Notes: generated by a model not told the origin, from the sequence alone. DNA of 64,000 nucleotides from Notamacropus eugenii (GCF_028372415.1 NC_092879.1:100541828-100605827), one strand, 5' to 3'; shown: positions 1 to 45,045, numbered from the stretch's first letter. Translations and numbers: made by a program.

Positions 1-109
1 ATGACTACTCCAGAAAGTATTTTAAAAAAAGGAAATTGAGAATGACAAAAAGAAACTAGAATAAACATTCACCTTCTAATAACAGAATTTAGCTAGTGCT
101 TAGCAGAGT

Positions 110-360
110 GCCATTTAACTGATGATTATTGAGAACTTAGATACATAGCACTTTAAGATTTGGAACATGCTTTGTACCTTATCTCACTTAATCCTCATAA
201 CAATCTTGGGAGGCTGTTATTATCCCCATTTTACAGATGAGGAAAATGGGGCTGACAGAGTGAAGTGACTTACCCAGGGTCACATAGCTTGTATCTGAGG
301 TAGGACTTTCTGCCTCCAAGTCTAGCACTCCATCCACTAGACCACCTAGCTGCCCAAATT
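110..360 (-). mobile_element. MIR-like SINE
   Basis: Minus-oriented: ttacagatgaggaaaatggg, gacttacccagggtcacata and a cacctagctgccc end. Confidence 0.7.
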
Positions 361-904
361 CAATACACAGGTATGAACAACAACCCCTCTCCCCAAAACA
401 AGACTGCAGGCCTGAGGTAAGGGGTGCAGCAAGGAAACACCAGCATTGGGATGTGCTCAGGGAAACCTGTTACCACACACAAGGTAGAGAACCCTAGAGC
501 CTGACCCTGTCCTTGGTCAAGGAGCCAGGGTTGCAGGGCTGTGCTGCTCTGACCAGAACTTAGGCTCAGATGAGGAAGGCATAGATTAGTAGGTGCTCAG
601 AATCAGAATGTCCCAAAATAGGCTGCTGTGTGTACATCAGCATTGGTCCAGGTGACAACCTGCCCAGTGTATGGCACAGTGGGCTGGTCAGCAGCTCCAG
701 AGATACAAGAGAACACAGTTGTTCACTCCCCAGATAATACAGATAATTCAACAAAAGAAGATGCCTGCATTCCTTCAAAAAGTGTACAGAATGCAGCCCT
801 GACACAAAGTTCCAATTCAGGAAGCAAGGTTGGAAAGAATGAGTAAACAGAAGAAAGCACTGACAATAGACAAACTGAAAGGAGCCAAGGATGCTCAACA
901 ATAA

Positions 905-1135
905 GTCAACAAACATTTATTAAGCGCTGGGGATGTGAGACAGGCAGAAACTCAGAGCCTAATAGGGGAGAAAAGATGCAAACAATTAGGTACAAACAAG
1001 ATATATCAAAGATAAATTGGGAATAATCCACAGAAGGAAGGCACTAGGAGTAAGGTAGGTTGGGAAGGGCTTCCTGCAGAAGGTATGAACTGAAGGAAGC
1101 CAGAAGGCAAAGAAAGTTCTAGGCATGAAGGATTG
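905..1135 (-). mobile_element. L2 3'-end fragment
   Basis: Begins with the reversed L2 tail caacaaacatttattaagcg and continues with gggcttcctgcagaaggt-type L2 sequence. Confidence 0.55.
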
Positions 1136-1145
1136 GTAATGGTAT

Positions 1146-3293
1146 TGGTTGGTTGGTTGGTTGCTGTCCTTCGTCTTTGAAGAAAACCAAAATGACATCA
1201 CCATTGTAAAGTGAAGTTTCAATGTGTCCGACTGTGGCTGATCAGACCAATACAAGCTTGGAATGCTCTACCACAGGTTGGGCACAGATAGTCTGTATGA
1301 ATATTTGGGGTGGATATCCCAAATTTGTGTATCCTGTGTTTACTTTGTGCTGTCTCAATTCTTTGCTCAAAGAGCACAGCACCTTTTCAGATGTGGGCAC
1401 ACCATGCTGAGCGGTCCTGTGCCAGTATCTCCCATGTTGCACAGTCAAATCCAAAGTTCTTGAGAGAGACCTTGAGAGTGTCCTTGTATCGTTTCTTCTG
1501 GCCACCATGTGATCGCCTGCCCCACACAAAGTTCTCCATAAAACAGTCTTTTTGGCAAGCATACATTTTGCATTCAAACAACGTGGCCAGCCCATCGGAG
1601 TTGCACTCTCTGAAGCATAGCTTGAATACTTGGCAGCTTCAGCAAGGACTTCAGTGTCTGGTACCTTATCCTGCCAGGTGATCCTCAGAATCTTCCTAAG
1701 ACAGTTCAAGTGGAAGTGATTCAGTTTCCTGGCATGGCGTTGGTAGACTGTCCATGTTTCATAAGCATATAACAATGAGGTCAGCACAACAGCTCTGTAG
1801 ACCTTCAGTTTGGTAGTCAGTCTAATACTTCTTCTCTCCCAAACTTTTCTTTGGAGCCTCCCAAACACTGAGCTAGCTCTGGCAACACGTACATCAACCT
1901 CATTGTTAATGTGTACATCCCTGGAAAGTATACTACCAAGGTAAGTAAACTTATCCACAGCATTCAAAACTTCTCCATTTGTGGTAACTGATGGTTCCAC
2001 GCATGGATGGTGTGGTGGTGGCTGATGGAGCACCTGTGTTTTTTTGGTGTTAATTATTAGGCCAAAATTAGCACAGGCAGCAGAGAATTGATCCATACTT
2101 TGTTGCATCTCAGCCTCAGAGGCTGCATTGAGTGCACAGTCATCTGCACACAGAAAATCATGCACCAACACTCCCTCCACTTTGGTCTTGGCTTGTAACC
2201 TTTTCAAATTGAAGAACTTACCATCAGTACAGTAGTTGACCTTGACGCTGTGTTCATTCTCATTGAAAGCATTTGTCAACATGGCTGAAAATGTGCTAAA
2301 AAGCATGGGAGCAAACACACAGCCCTGTTTTACTCCATTGGTGATTGGGAAAGCATGAGAGCTTTGTCCATTATCCAGAACCTGGGCAAACATGCCATCA
2401 TGAAATTGACGTACAATATTGAGGAATTTCTCTGGGCAACCAAATTTTGACATAATTTTCCATAAGCCCTCATGACTAACAGTGTCAAAGGCCTTGGTCA
2501 GATCCACAAACGTTGTATACAGACCTCTGTTCTGCTCCTGGCTTTGATCTTGGAGTTGTTGGGCAGCAAACACCGTGTCAACTGTTCCTCGGCCCTTTCT
2601 GAAGCCATACTAGCTCTCAGGTATATGTCCATCTTCCAAGTGAAGGATCAGACTATTAAGGAGGACTCTAGCAAGAATTCTGCCAGCAATGTCTAAGAGA
2701 GAGAATCCTCTGTGATTGTTGCAGGACAATCTATTCCCTTTACCCTTACAGAGATGGACAATGGAGGCATCCTTGAACTCCTGGGGGATAACCTCCTCTT
2801 GCCATATAACCTGGAAAATTTCAGTCAGCTTTTGTATGAGCAGTGGTCCCCCTACCTTGTACATCTCAGCTGGAATAGAATCAGCACCAGCTGCTTTGCC
2901 ACATGAAAGGAGCCTAATGGCCCTCAAAACCTCTTCCTCAGTTGGAAGTTCAGCTAAGAAGGGACTGACTTCAACCTGAGGTAAACGGTCAATGGCCTCA
3001 GCATTGATTGATGATGGTCTGTTGAGAACACTATGGAAGTGTTCAGCCCATCTCTCTAGGATCATTTCCTTATCACCAATCAATGTGGCTCTATCAGCAC
3101 TGAGTAGTTGGGATGCACCATAAGTTTTTGGTCCATAAATAGCTTTCAGGGAATCATAAAAGTGCTTTGGATTATTACTATCAGCATAAAACTGAATTTC
3201 ATCTGCCTTCTTACTGAGCCAGGAATCCTGTATCTCTCTAAGCTTTGCCTGTACTTTGGCAGCATTTAATTCCATCAAAAACAAAGGCATGAG
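1146..3293 (-). mobile_element. RTE-clade LINE, 5' truncated, reverse transcriptase nearly intact
   Basis: Minus-strand reverse transcriptase: finger region GADSIPAEMYK, then YGFRKGRGTVDT, FVDLTKAFDTVSHEGLW, NGVKQGC and active site CADD (usually FADD). One in-frame TAG just before YGFRKGR (near 2612) splits it into 226- and 443-codon parts, and the C-terminal GGQKKRYKDTLK segment lies in another frame, so at least one frameshift. The endonuclease is missing. The 3' end (low coordinate) is a (GGTT)n tail at 1146-1163, typical of RTE. Relatively young for this window. Confidence 0.88.
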
Positions 3294-3295
3294 GG

Positions 3296-3530
3296 AACAG
3301 CAAGGACAAATACCCAGAATCAGGAGCTACATTTTTGGACATGGCAAACATGCAGATTTATTTTGCTTGACTAGGCTTATTTGTTTCAAAAATTGCGTTT
3401 TTCTTTTTGTATGGTGTACATGGAAAAAGGGGGTAGGTGGTAGGGAGAGGGAGGCTAAAGGTACAATTAACCCCCACAAAGATGCATTTTAAAAAATGGA
3501 CAGAGGAGAATCAAAGATCAGAAGGAAAAA
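3296..3530 (+). mobile_element. L1 3'-end fragment
   Basis: Contains the marsupial L1-type 3' sequence acatttttggacatggcaaa followed by a T-rich, then G-rich, stretch. It abuts the truncated end of the RTE element, so one may have landed in the other. Confidence 0.5.
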
Positions 3531-4939
3531 GAGGACAGCTTTGAAAAGAACACATTGAATATATTATATTCTTTTTAAAAAAAAAACAACCCAACTGAGT
3601 TATATGTGATAGAGATTTGAATTTTCATATATAATCTTTTTCTATTCTGTTTTGTATATGGAAATGTCCTTTTTTGGTGTTCATTAAACTAGGAAAACAT
3701 TTTCAAATAATCTCATTGTTATATCGTATAACAAATATACCACGGTCTACATGGAGAAAGTGGTCAGTAATATATACATGTGTCTACATGCGCACACATA
3801 GAAATACAGTATTTACTTATACAATTTCCTAACAAAGTTTTCATTCTGAAATGGGAAGAATCATTCAAGTATCTGCAACCTGGGTAACTAAGCATGATGT
3901 TGCGCAATTCTCATCCACATTTACTAAACTGCAACCTGGCTCCTAAATGTCTCTTCCCTTTGCTGTTGGAGTTCTTCAAATTGCTGTGAAAGGGCTACTT
4001 GAACAGAAGGTCACATTGAGGCTTTTTCTGTGCAGGAGAGGACAGAGACAATGCGCTCTGCATATGAAAGGTATTTTTAAAAAGTTTCATATTTGAGGCT
4101 TAAGCACCTTTGATTGTAGGGAAAACACCAGATATGGACTGAAGCCCCATCCCCTTCCAAGAAGGGGAGAAGCGTGTTGCCTGGTTCTCATAGCTGAAAG
4201 GTCAAAGCACATTTATCTCAACCTCAGTTGCTACTGCAAAATGGTGGTGGTGGAGGGAGCAGGGAGGGGTAGTGAAAATCATTTAGGTCAAAATTTATCT
4301 GAACTTTTCTTCTCCAAGTGTGTGGGTGGGAATTAAAAAGGAAATTTGGCAGGTCCATATAGGTGCAAACGTTCAGTGGTTGGTGGGTAGTAGAGGCTGA
4401 ATGAATGAGAACACGGCTAGAGAGAATGGAGGAAGAATGCCCTATATATGTCCTGACGCGTTCACGGGTACATCAAACTAGAAAGGTTGAACAGAAAAGA
4501 CTTGGCCTAGGTGTGGGGGCCAGAGCCTTGCCCTGAAAGAAGTACCACCATGACTCAGAAACAAATACTCTGAAAAAGAATTTAGCCACTGGTGAAAGAC
4601 TCATGAGCCTGATTCCAAGTAAGGGAATTCTTTTTCTACTGGTTCTAAGATCAGAAGTTTAGTTCCACCATTAGAATAGGACTTCCCCTGAAAGCAAGGA
4701 AAGACTGTTTTTTAGAGTGCTATCAAAATGCATTTCTTTGCAGACACTCTGAAGAAGGAAATAAATGAAAGGGCTCCTATGCTCTAGTATTTCAAAACTT
4801 GAACACTTGAGCTATACTGGACCAAGTCCCTTGTCTTCTGAATCAAGAGGAAGTACCCATTAATCTTCAGCAGAGAAGTCTGCTTAAGGAGAGAGATGCC
4901 AGACACACCCAGATTCTACATCAAAGCCAGCAACATTAC

Positions 4940-38857
<33,918 letters not shown>

Positions 38858-39312
38858 CCTCGTCTTGAACCTTTTATCCTGTCAACAAGACAGGTGAGGA
38901 CTGTTGGGGGAGTTCTTGACTTGAGGATCTTCCAATCTCTTCAGCCTCCTCACCTCCCCCTCTGTTTTCTCACCTCAGTTACCACACAACTGCCACAATT
39001 TCCTCAACCTCTCCAATCTCCCAATCTCTTTGACATTCTCATAACCACCTCATAAAGGTTCAAATCTCCTTAGTGATGGGGATGGGATCTGGATCCCCAA
39101 ATGGACTTCCTCATGTGGCCCAGACATCTGGCCTCCACTCCTTAACTGCATGGAGACCCCTTCTCTGTTCCCAGGCTACTTGGCCACTCCTAGATCACAT
39201 CCAGACCTCCCCACAGTCTTTGGTGTCAAAGGGCCATCTCGCCTCCATCGCAGTGCTCAGATTCAATCTAGCCCACTTGTCAATACAAGGGTCACCAAAG
39301 CTCAGATTCTTT

Positions 39313-39330
39313 AAAAAAAAAAAAAAAAAT
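39313..39330 (+). repeat. Poly-A tract
   Basis: A run of about 18 A in KIF4A intron 1; no SINE head was recognised before it. Confidence 0.8.
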
Positions 39331-39858
39331 CCGGCCCCCTCAACAGGTGCTTTCAATAAACCTTGTCTCTGACTGGAAGATGGCTTAGGTGGAATTTCCG
39401 CTAGGCATGAACCTTGAGTTATTGAGTGTCCTCGGACTCCTGAGTCTCCCCCCCCCCCCCCCCCCCCCCGCCCCAGCTCTTCTGCCATGGTCAGACTCCA
39501 AGACACCAACATCAGAGGCTCTTCACCGCACCCCCCATCCCCCATCGCTCATGGCTCCTCCTCCCGCCCTTTTCATGACGTCAGCATTTCCTCAACCCCA
39601 ACCCCCTCTACTTCTAACCCCCCCGAATATCTCCTCTGCTCCATCTCCACCTCTTCCCTCACGTGACCTCAGCCTTCCCACGACGGCGCCCCCTCCCCCC
39701 GCCCCGTGAGGCCTTCCCTCCCACGTCCGTCAATCTCCCCGCCGGCCTCTGCCTTCCCTCACGTCGGCGCGGGGCCTCGTTCGGTGGGGTTCTTCCCGCG
39801 CCCGCCCCCCGTCCCGCACGTGCCCGCACCCCCGTCCCGCACGTGCCCCGCGGCTTAC

Positions 39859-39960
39859 CTGCTAGTTTCCAGCCTCCCCGCCACCGAACTCCTTCCCGAA
39901 GTGTCCCGGACCGCGTTCACCCCCGCCTCAGCTTTTAACCGCCAAGTTTCAAATCTGTCT
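39859..39960 (-). other. KIF4A: KIF4A non-coding exon 1 (5' end approximate)
   Basis: A clean donor, TAGCAG|gtaagc, at 39859 lies in the CpG-rich block and is in place to splice to the acceptor at 38878 just before the start codon. The transcription start is not visible; 39,940-39,960 is an estimate from the promoter motifs. Confidence 0.7.
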
Positions 39961-40129
39961 GGGCGGAGCCGGCCAATCCCAGGGCAGACGCAGGGGGCGG
40001 GGCCTCGGAGGCGGAGGCGAGTTCCACAGCGCAGGCGCACGCCCCGCCGGCTCTCGCCGCGCCCTCCCCCGCCCCCTCGGCGCCCCGCCCCGCCCAGAGA
40101 GACACCGCGGCTGGGCTGGGCTCTCCCGA

Positions 40130-40234
40130 GCTCCCCGCCTGCCAGGGTCCTCTTTGCTTCCGCTTCCGGCTCTCAGTCACCGGCACGGGCGCCCGAAAGT
40201 CCAAGCTGGCGGTGGCGCCGGAGCCCCAGTCCAG
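40130..40234 (+). other. PDZD11: PDZD11 non-coding exon 1 (5' end approximate)
   Basis: Ends at donor CCAG|gtgagg (40234) inside the CpG-rich block. It has no start codon in frame with the protein. The 5' end is a guess. Confidence 0.65.
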
Positions 40235-40539
40235 GTGAGGCGGCTGGAGCGCAGGGAGGGGGCTGGCCTGGGGGCGGGGGCGCCGGGGCGGGGCCAGCTG
40301 TCAGCGGGATGGGGGGGCGCCGGGGGAAGGCCAGGGAAGCCGAGAAGGTTGGCTCGCCCTGGCCAAGGGCTTCTCCAGCCCTGCCTCTGTTCCGAGCTGG
40401 TCTGCGCCTGCGCCTCCCTGCCCCCCTTCGTCAGGTGAGCCTGAAAGAGCTGGGATCATGTCCTGTCACTCACACCTCCTAGTTTGGGCCCCTCTCAAAG
40501 ACTTGATGGGGCACCAAAGGGAAGGGGATAATCATTTAT

Positions 40540-40770
40540 TAAGCGCCTGCTGGGTGCTAGGCCCTTTTCAAATATTTGATCTCACAACGACCCTGGGAGG
40601 TAGGTGCTATTATGATTTCCATTTTATAGTAGAGGAAATTGAAGCAGATAGAGGTGCAATGACTTGCCCAAGGTCAGGCAGCTAATAACTTTCTGAGGCT
40701 GACTTTGAATTCAGGTCTTCTTGATTCCAGGCCCAATTCTCCATCCAGTTTTCCACCTTGGCACCGTAGC
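40540..40770 (-). mobile_element. MIR-like SINE in PDZD11 intron 1
   Basis: Minus-oriented: tcatttattaagcgcctgct, ttttatagtagaggaaattg and gcccaaggtcaggcagctaa. Confidence 0.7.
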
Positions 40771-41505
40771 ACTTTAAAGCTTTGCAAAACACTTTTCAAA
40801 TATTATCTCCTTATCCAACCAGCATTAGCAGAAGGAGTTGTAGATCCCAATGAAATCACAGGTCTGGACCAGACTTCATACACATGTGTATGTATATAGT
40901 TACTATGGATAGGCCTTCAGAATCTATGTTATCAGATGGCAGGAGATAGTGTATGGAAACTGATTTGCCAACTTGAAAGGGCTCAGCAGCTCTTTCTAAC
41001 TCTGTTTCTAACCAATCTCTCAGACACTGATGCTGCTACAATACCTCAGGCAAAAGATACTTTGAGAAAGAGAGAGAGAGTGTGTGTATGTGTGCGCATG
41101 CACACACATGTTGGCAGGGTGGCATCTGGTGCCCCGAGAGATAACTGACCTTGACCCAGACCTGGCCCTCTCCCTTAATCTCAGCTTTCAAGATTTCCTT
41201 ATCCGAGCCAAGCTAACAGCCATGGGGGGGTAGGGGGGAGGGAGAAGGGAGGGTTTGACTCAGATCACCTTGGCATCATTCTGATGCCCAGATTGAACTA
41301 CAGAATTTTGGAGCAAGAGCTGGAAGGGGCTGCCGAGGTCATCACTCTTATTTTCCAGAGGATACAACAAAGACCCAGAGAGAGGCAGTGATTTCCCCAA
41401 GGTAGAATTTGAACCCTGGTCCAGAACCAGCACTCTCTCAATCAATTGTGCCCTGCTTGGCTCACCCTTCAGAGCTGAATGCCAGTTTATGTTTGTGCCC
41501 CTCAG

Positions 41506-41605
41506 CCCCTCTCCAGAAATGGAAGGCCAGATTCCTTATGATGATTACCCGGTGGTCTTTCTGCCGCCCTATGAGAATCCCCCAGCCTGGATTCCTCCTC
41601 ATGAG
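41506..41605 (+). CDS. PDZD11: PDZD11 exon 2: start codon, residues 1-29
   Basis: Acceptor gcccctcag, 13 bases of 5' UTR, ATG at 41519. The donor ATGAG|gtgtgt is phase 0. Ends PAWIPPHE. The start is fixed by homology; the human second residue differs. Confidence 0.95.
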
Positions 41606-43505
41606 GTGTGTTGTTATCCAGTTCTTGTGGGGGGGGGGGGGGCAGTGGGGGAATGGGGAGGCTACTGTGACTCAGGAGCTTGGTGCCTGGAGGATAGAAT
41701 GGAGTTGGTGACTGATTGTAGGGTAAAGCCTAGAATGAGGCAAATCTGCCTCCCAGTCCTGCCTGGGAACCTTCCATAAAGGCCTCTTGACATCCTGCTC
41801 TATCCCTGGTACCTCTGATGTGGACTAGCAAATCTCCAGTGTGTGCCTCCCTTGGGAAGGGCCCTTCTAAACAACCTTTTCTTGTTGTTGAGTCGTTTCA
41901 GTCCTGTCCAACTCTCCGTGACCCTGTTTGGGATTTTCTTGGCAAAGATACTAGAGTGGTTTGCCATTTCCTTCTCCAGCTCATTTGACAGATGAGGAAA
42001 CTGAGGCAAACAGGATTAAGGGACTTGCCCAGGGTCATGTGACTAGTGTCTGAGGCTGGATTTGAACTCAGGAAGATGAGTCTTCCTGACACCAGGCCCA
42101 GTGCTCTGTTCACTGTGCCACCTAGCTACCCAAACAACCACAGTGATACTGTACTCTAATTTCTGCCCAACCTGTCCCCTTCTAGGGCATTCTAAACATG
42201 TAGAGCCCAATGGTTTTCATTTCGGCAGGAGGAGAGGACCACTATTTGCCTGCTCAGCTGGGTGACATTGGTGGGCCTCCTTGTGCCGTGGCTACTTTCT
42301 CTTGCCCTGGCTCCTGAATGATCTGAAAGTAGAACAGAGGGAGGACCCGTGGAAAGGGAATGTGATTCTTGGGGGTGGGCTATGTATTGCAGAGGGTCTA
42401 CCACCCAGACTACAACAATGAATTGACCCAGTTTCTGCCTCGGACCATCACACTGAAGAAGCCCCCAGGAGCTCAGGTGAGCCTTTTCTTGTGCCAGGTT
42501 TCCGTGTCAAATGCTACTGTTGATGTTCTTGTCTGTAGTGCCTTCTCTGTTCAGTCTCTTTCACTGTGGTCTTCTCTTACAGTTGGGATTTAACATCCGT
42601 GGGGGAAAGGCCTCCCAGCTGGGTATCTTCATCTCCAAGGTGGGTCAGCGAAGAAGGTAACCTCCTGCATTGTGTTTAACCAGGATATCTGAAAATAGAA
42701 CTCCAGCTGGCCTTCGGCTAGGAGGTGGAAGCTCTGTTCACAAAGTAACTCTTAATTCATGGCAGACCCATTTCTCAGTTTCATCTCCCTAACTGCCAAA
42801 TCAGCTTCTCCCTCTCTGGTTCATATCCTCTTCCCTACACCAGTCACATGTGTCCTTCATATTCTTGACAGGTGATTCCCGATTCAGATGCCCATCGGGC
42901 AGGACTACAGGAAGGAGACCAGGTCCTAGCTGTGAATGAAGTGGATTTCCAAGATATTGAGCACAGCAAGGTGCGGGTAGCATGCCTAGGGGGTGCTGAA
43001 AGAGCCCTCGGCCCTGGATGGATCAGGTTGGGCAGCTTAGCACGTGGCCCACGTTGGGGGGGTGTCCCAGCCCATGGGGGGGGTCATGGCCCATGTTGAG
43101 GGGGAGTCACAGCCTGCGTTGGGGAGGTCATGGCGTGTGTTGGGGGGGGCCGCAGCCCATGTTGGGGTCACGGCCCACATGGGGGGGGGTCACTGCCCAT
43201 GTTGGGGGGGTTGTGGCCCACTCTTGGGGGAGGGGGGTCTCGGCCTGTGTCTCTCCTTTTTCCTAGCTCCTTCTGCCTTTCAGGCTGTGGAGATTCTGAA
43301 GACGGCCCGAGAGATCAGCATGCGGGTCCGTTTCTTCCCCTACAGTACGTTTTGGAGCTGATGTGATTGCCAGGGGCCCTGGGTTATAGGACTTTTTAGC
43401 AGCAGAAACTGGGAGGAGAGGGGGAGGCAGGCTCTCTGCCCTGCCTTCCTGTGGGCTCTTCCATTCCCAGATTACCATCGCCAGAAGGAGAGGACTGTGC
43501 ACTAG
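41519..43505 (+). CDS. PDZD11: PDZD11, single-PDZ-domain protein (PISP/AIPP1)
   Basis: Small cytoplasmic PDZ adaptor known to bind the C-termini of plasma-membrane calcium ATPases, ATP7A and the sodium-dependent multivitamin transporter, and PLEKHA7 at junctions. Six coding segments join in phase: 41519-41605, 42393-42476, 42583-42639, 42872-42970, 43284-43344 and 43471-43505, total 420 coding bases plus stop, 140 residues, the human length. The N-terminus MEGQIPYDDYPVVFLPPYEN carries the proline-rich stretch; the PDZ domain runs from about residue 45 to 130 with carboxylate-binding loop LGFNIRGG. C-terminus is HRQKERTVH. The protein is nearly identical to human, so strong purifying selection is likely. 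PolyA signal at 43766. Convergent with RAB41. Confidence 0.98.
41880..42135 (-). mobile_element. MAR1-type CORE-SINE with RTE/BovB-like tail
   Basis: Near full-length in PDZD11 intron 2: gttgagtcgtttcagtcctg at one end, gaggaaactgaggcaaacag in the core, and gtgccacctagctaccca at the other. Confidence 0.82.
42393..42476 (+). CDS. PDZD11: PDZD11 exon 3: residues 30-57
   Basis: 84 bases, acceptor ttgcag, donor CTCAG|gtgagc. Begins RVYHPDYNNELTQFLPRTIT and ends KKPPGAQ, entry into the PDZ fold. Confidence 0.96.
42583..42639 (+). CDS. PDZD11: PDZD11 exon 4: residues 58-76, PDZ binding loop
   Basis: 57 bases, acceptor cttacag, donor CCAAG|gtgggt. Reads LGFNIRGGKASQLGIFISK; LGFNIRGG is the loop that grips the ligand C-terminus. 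Confidence 0.97.
42872..42970 (+). CDS. PDZD11: PDZD11 exon 5: residues 77-109
   Basis: 99 bases, acceptor ttgacag, donor GCAAG|gtgcgg. Begins VIPDSDAHRAGLQEGDQVLA and ends DIEHSK, with the PDZ turn GLQEGDQVLAVN. Confidence 0.97.
43035..43245 (+). repeat. G-rich minisatellite in PDZD11 intron 5
   Basis: About eight imperfect units of 20-30 bases around cccatgttgggggggtcacg. G-runs of 6-10 on the coding strand make G-quadruplexes possible. Ends about 40 bases before exon 6. Confidence 0.85.
43284..43344 (+). CDS. PDZD11: PDZD11 exon 6: residues 110-130
   Basis: 61 bases, acceptor ctttcag, donor TACA|gtacgt, ends in phase 1. Reads AVEILKTAREISMRVRFFPY, the last helix and strand of the PDZ domain. 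Confidence 0.96.
43471..43505 (+). CDS. PDZD11: PDZD11 exon 7: last residues and stop
   Basis: Acceptor attcccag; completes Asn, then YHRQKERTVH and TAG at 43503-43505. The 3' UTR runs on to the polyA signal near 43766. Confidence 0.96.
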
Positions 43506-43765
43506 AAACTGCACTCTTCGCCTGCATGTAAAATCTACCTGGGATACCTGGCTCACTTAGGAAGTACCTGGGAAACCCTGTGCTGATCCACAACTCAGCC
43601 TGCGCTGCCCTTGACTGCACTGCACTTTTCCTCACTTTCTGGGTGGGCTTCAGGCCTAGTAAAGGCAAGGGAACCTTTCTAGGGGGAATCCTCTTCCTCT
43701 GTGCCAGCGTTGATCTGAGCCAGAGAGCCTGATGGAAACCCCCTCTCCCCCACCCCCTCCAGCTA

Positions 43766-43771
43766 AATAAA
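43766..43771 (+). terminator. PDZD11 polyadenylation signal AATAAA
   Basis: Canonical hexamer 261 bases after the PDZD11 stop codon, the only one before the gene-poor interval. Confidence 0.8.
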
Positions 43772-43805
43772 AGGAAAATCTAGATTACTGTTGCTATGGC
43801 TGTAT

Positions 43806-44800
43806 TATTTGGACCTGGCAAGTACCAGATTCTAGGCAGCAAGGAAGTAGGGTATGAAAGTCTTTGTAACAGGCCAGAGTGACTTATGTGGTGGCTGAGT
43901 AGCACTCAGGTGAGTTAGGGTTAGGAGGGAAGAAAGTCATCCTTGAGACCGCCTGGACTCTGGCAGACTCTACAGAGACATCCCTGGGATCCAGGGAGGC
44001 TGCCCTCTGCATTGCCAGCTCCTCTATAGGCATCGTGGCCAAGAGGTTCGGTTCTGGGAGGAGCCACAGCTTGAGGGACACACTCCACTGGTGCTTCTAT
44101 TCTGGGTACTTCTGTGAGGCCTTAGCATCTGGTAAAGGGTAGAAGTAAAGCTGGTAGAAGCTTAGGCACCACCTCTGGCTCCCTCAAATCAAGGCAGCCT
44201 TCTCTGCCATCTCTCCCACCCTGGCTCCTGCTTCCCTCGTTCCCATCACTCCCAACTGGAGCCAGATGCATGAAAACCTGGGTTTCCCCCATCTGAGGCA
44301 TGAACCAAAATGAAAGAGGGTCAGAGTGGGAAGGGAAAGGACAACAGGGTGGCTCCAAGTTTGGAACTGGAGGAGAGCAGTGCCTACTACCTGCCCTTGG
44401 ATTCTTTGTGATGCTCTCCATGATAGGGAGACCTTGAAGGTTCTAAGCACCAAAGGATGTTGCCATCAATACAAGGATGGTTGGCCTCTTGGGTTCCTGC
44501 TTCATTCTCCTCATCATATGAAGTCACCCTTGGGATTGAGCTGGTTCAGGCATGTGAGAGGGCAACTTTTGCGTTCTGTCAGGCTCAGCAGGTGCTCAGT
44601 CAGAAGGTACAGTGTCTGCACTACATTCTGGTGTATACTAGGTATAGTACTAGGGAGGGCAAGTCAGGATGAGCTGGAGGCAAGGAGCTGGTAACCCACG
44701 CAGGAGGCAGCCTGGGACAAATAAAAGCCTTGCCCATGAGCCATTTCCCAACTCCTACAGGTGGCTAACAGCCAAACTTACCAGGTGTGTGCTGGAGAAG
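43806..44800. other. Intergenic, PDZD11 to CTCF interval
   Basis: No exon, repeat or promoter that I can support. Several open frames of 90-120 codons occur on both strands but match nothing known and show no splice context. Confidence 0.5.
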
Positions 44801-44858
44801 TTAATGATCTGACACCTGCCAGACCTGCCTCTCTCTCTGTCTCCCTTCCCCCCCCCAG

Positions 44859-44915
44859 GACTACAGTGTTGCTTATTTGATTGATATCCAAGGTTTCCAG
44901 CATACTAAAATCCCG
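44859..44915 (+). other. Splice-bounded open segment, possible orphan exon
   Basis: A pyrimidine tract of roughly 30 bases ending in cag precedes 57 bases that read DYSVAYLIDIQGFQHTKIP with no stop, ending at donor CCCG|gtgagt. The opposite strand is also open from 45056 to 44778. I do not recognise either product. It may be a real exon, a relic or chance. Confidence 0.3.
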
Positions 44916-45028
44916 GTGAGTCTGGTATTTGCGGTCATGTAACGCATTATATATTGTTTGCATTGGTGAAACCTCGATGCCAATTTGGCACTGAAGCTTT
45001 GTGACCTGGAGACAAAGTAAGATCCTCT

Positions 45029-45045
45029 CCACCAGGTGGCGCTGG
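45029..45045 (+). promoter_or_regulatory. CTCF-type binding motif
   Basis: CCACCAGGTGGCGCTGG matches the CTCF core consensus at essentially all informative positions. It sits between the convergent 3' ends of PDZD11 and RAB41, where an insulator or loop anchor is plausible. Confidence 0.6.

Larger units (their letters stand above)
39650..40450. promoter_or_regulatory. CpG-rich bidirectional promoter of KIF4A and PDZD11
   Basis: CpG-dense sequence between two head-to-head genes whose first exons are about 250 bases apart. Read towards KIF4A it has an NF-Y box (ATTGG, 39977-39973), then a CHR element (TTTGAA, 39953-39948), then an E2F/CDE-like GGCGG (39943-39939). NF-Y plus CHR is the signature of late cell-cycle genes repressed by DREAM and activated by B-MYB/FOXM1, which fits a mitotic kinesin. 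No TATA box is seen for PDZD11. The motif reading is direct; the regulation is inferred. Confidence 0.8.

Noticed and set aside
1-4939. Next KIF4A exon (after residue 560)
   Set aside because: No stretch with the expected coiled-coil sequence and splice signals was found; the intron contains the RTE and L1 pieces and runs off the window.
39706-40482. 258-codon open frame across the KIF4A/PDZD11 promoter
   Set aside because: Composed of Pro/Arg/Ala-rich sequence forced by CpG-rich DNA; it crosses the PDZD11 first exon and donor and resembles no protein.
43018-43366. Gly/His-rich open frames through PDZD11 intron 5
   Set aside because: Minisatellite translation that continues into exon 6 in wrong frames.
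44326-44694. 122-codon plus-strand open frame between PDZD11 and the CTCF motif
   Set aside because: No family resemblance and no promoter before it.
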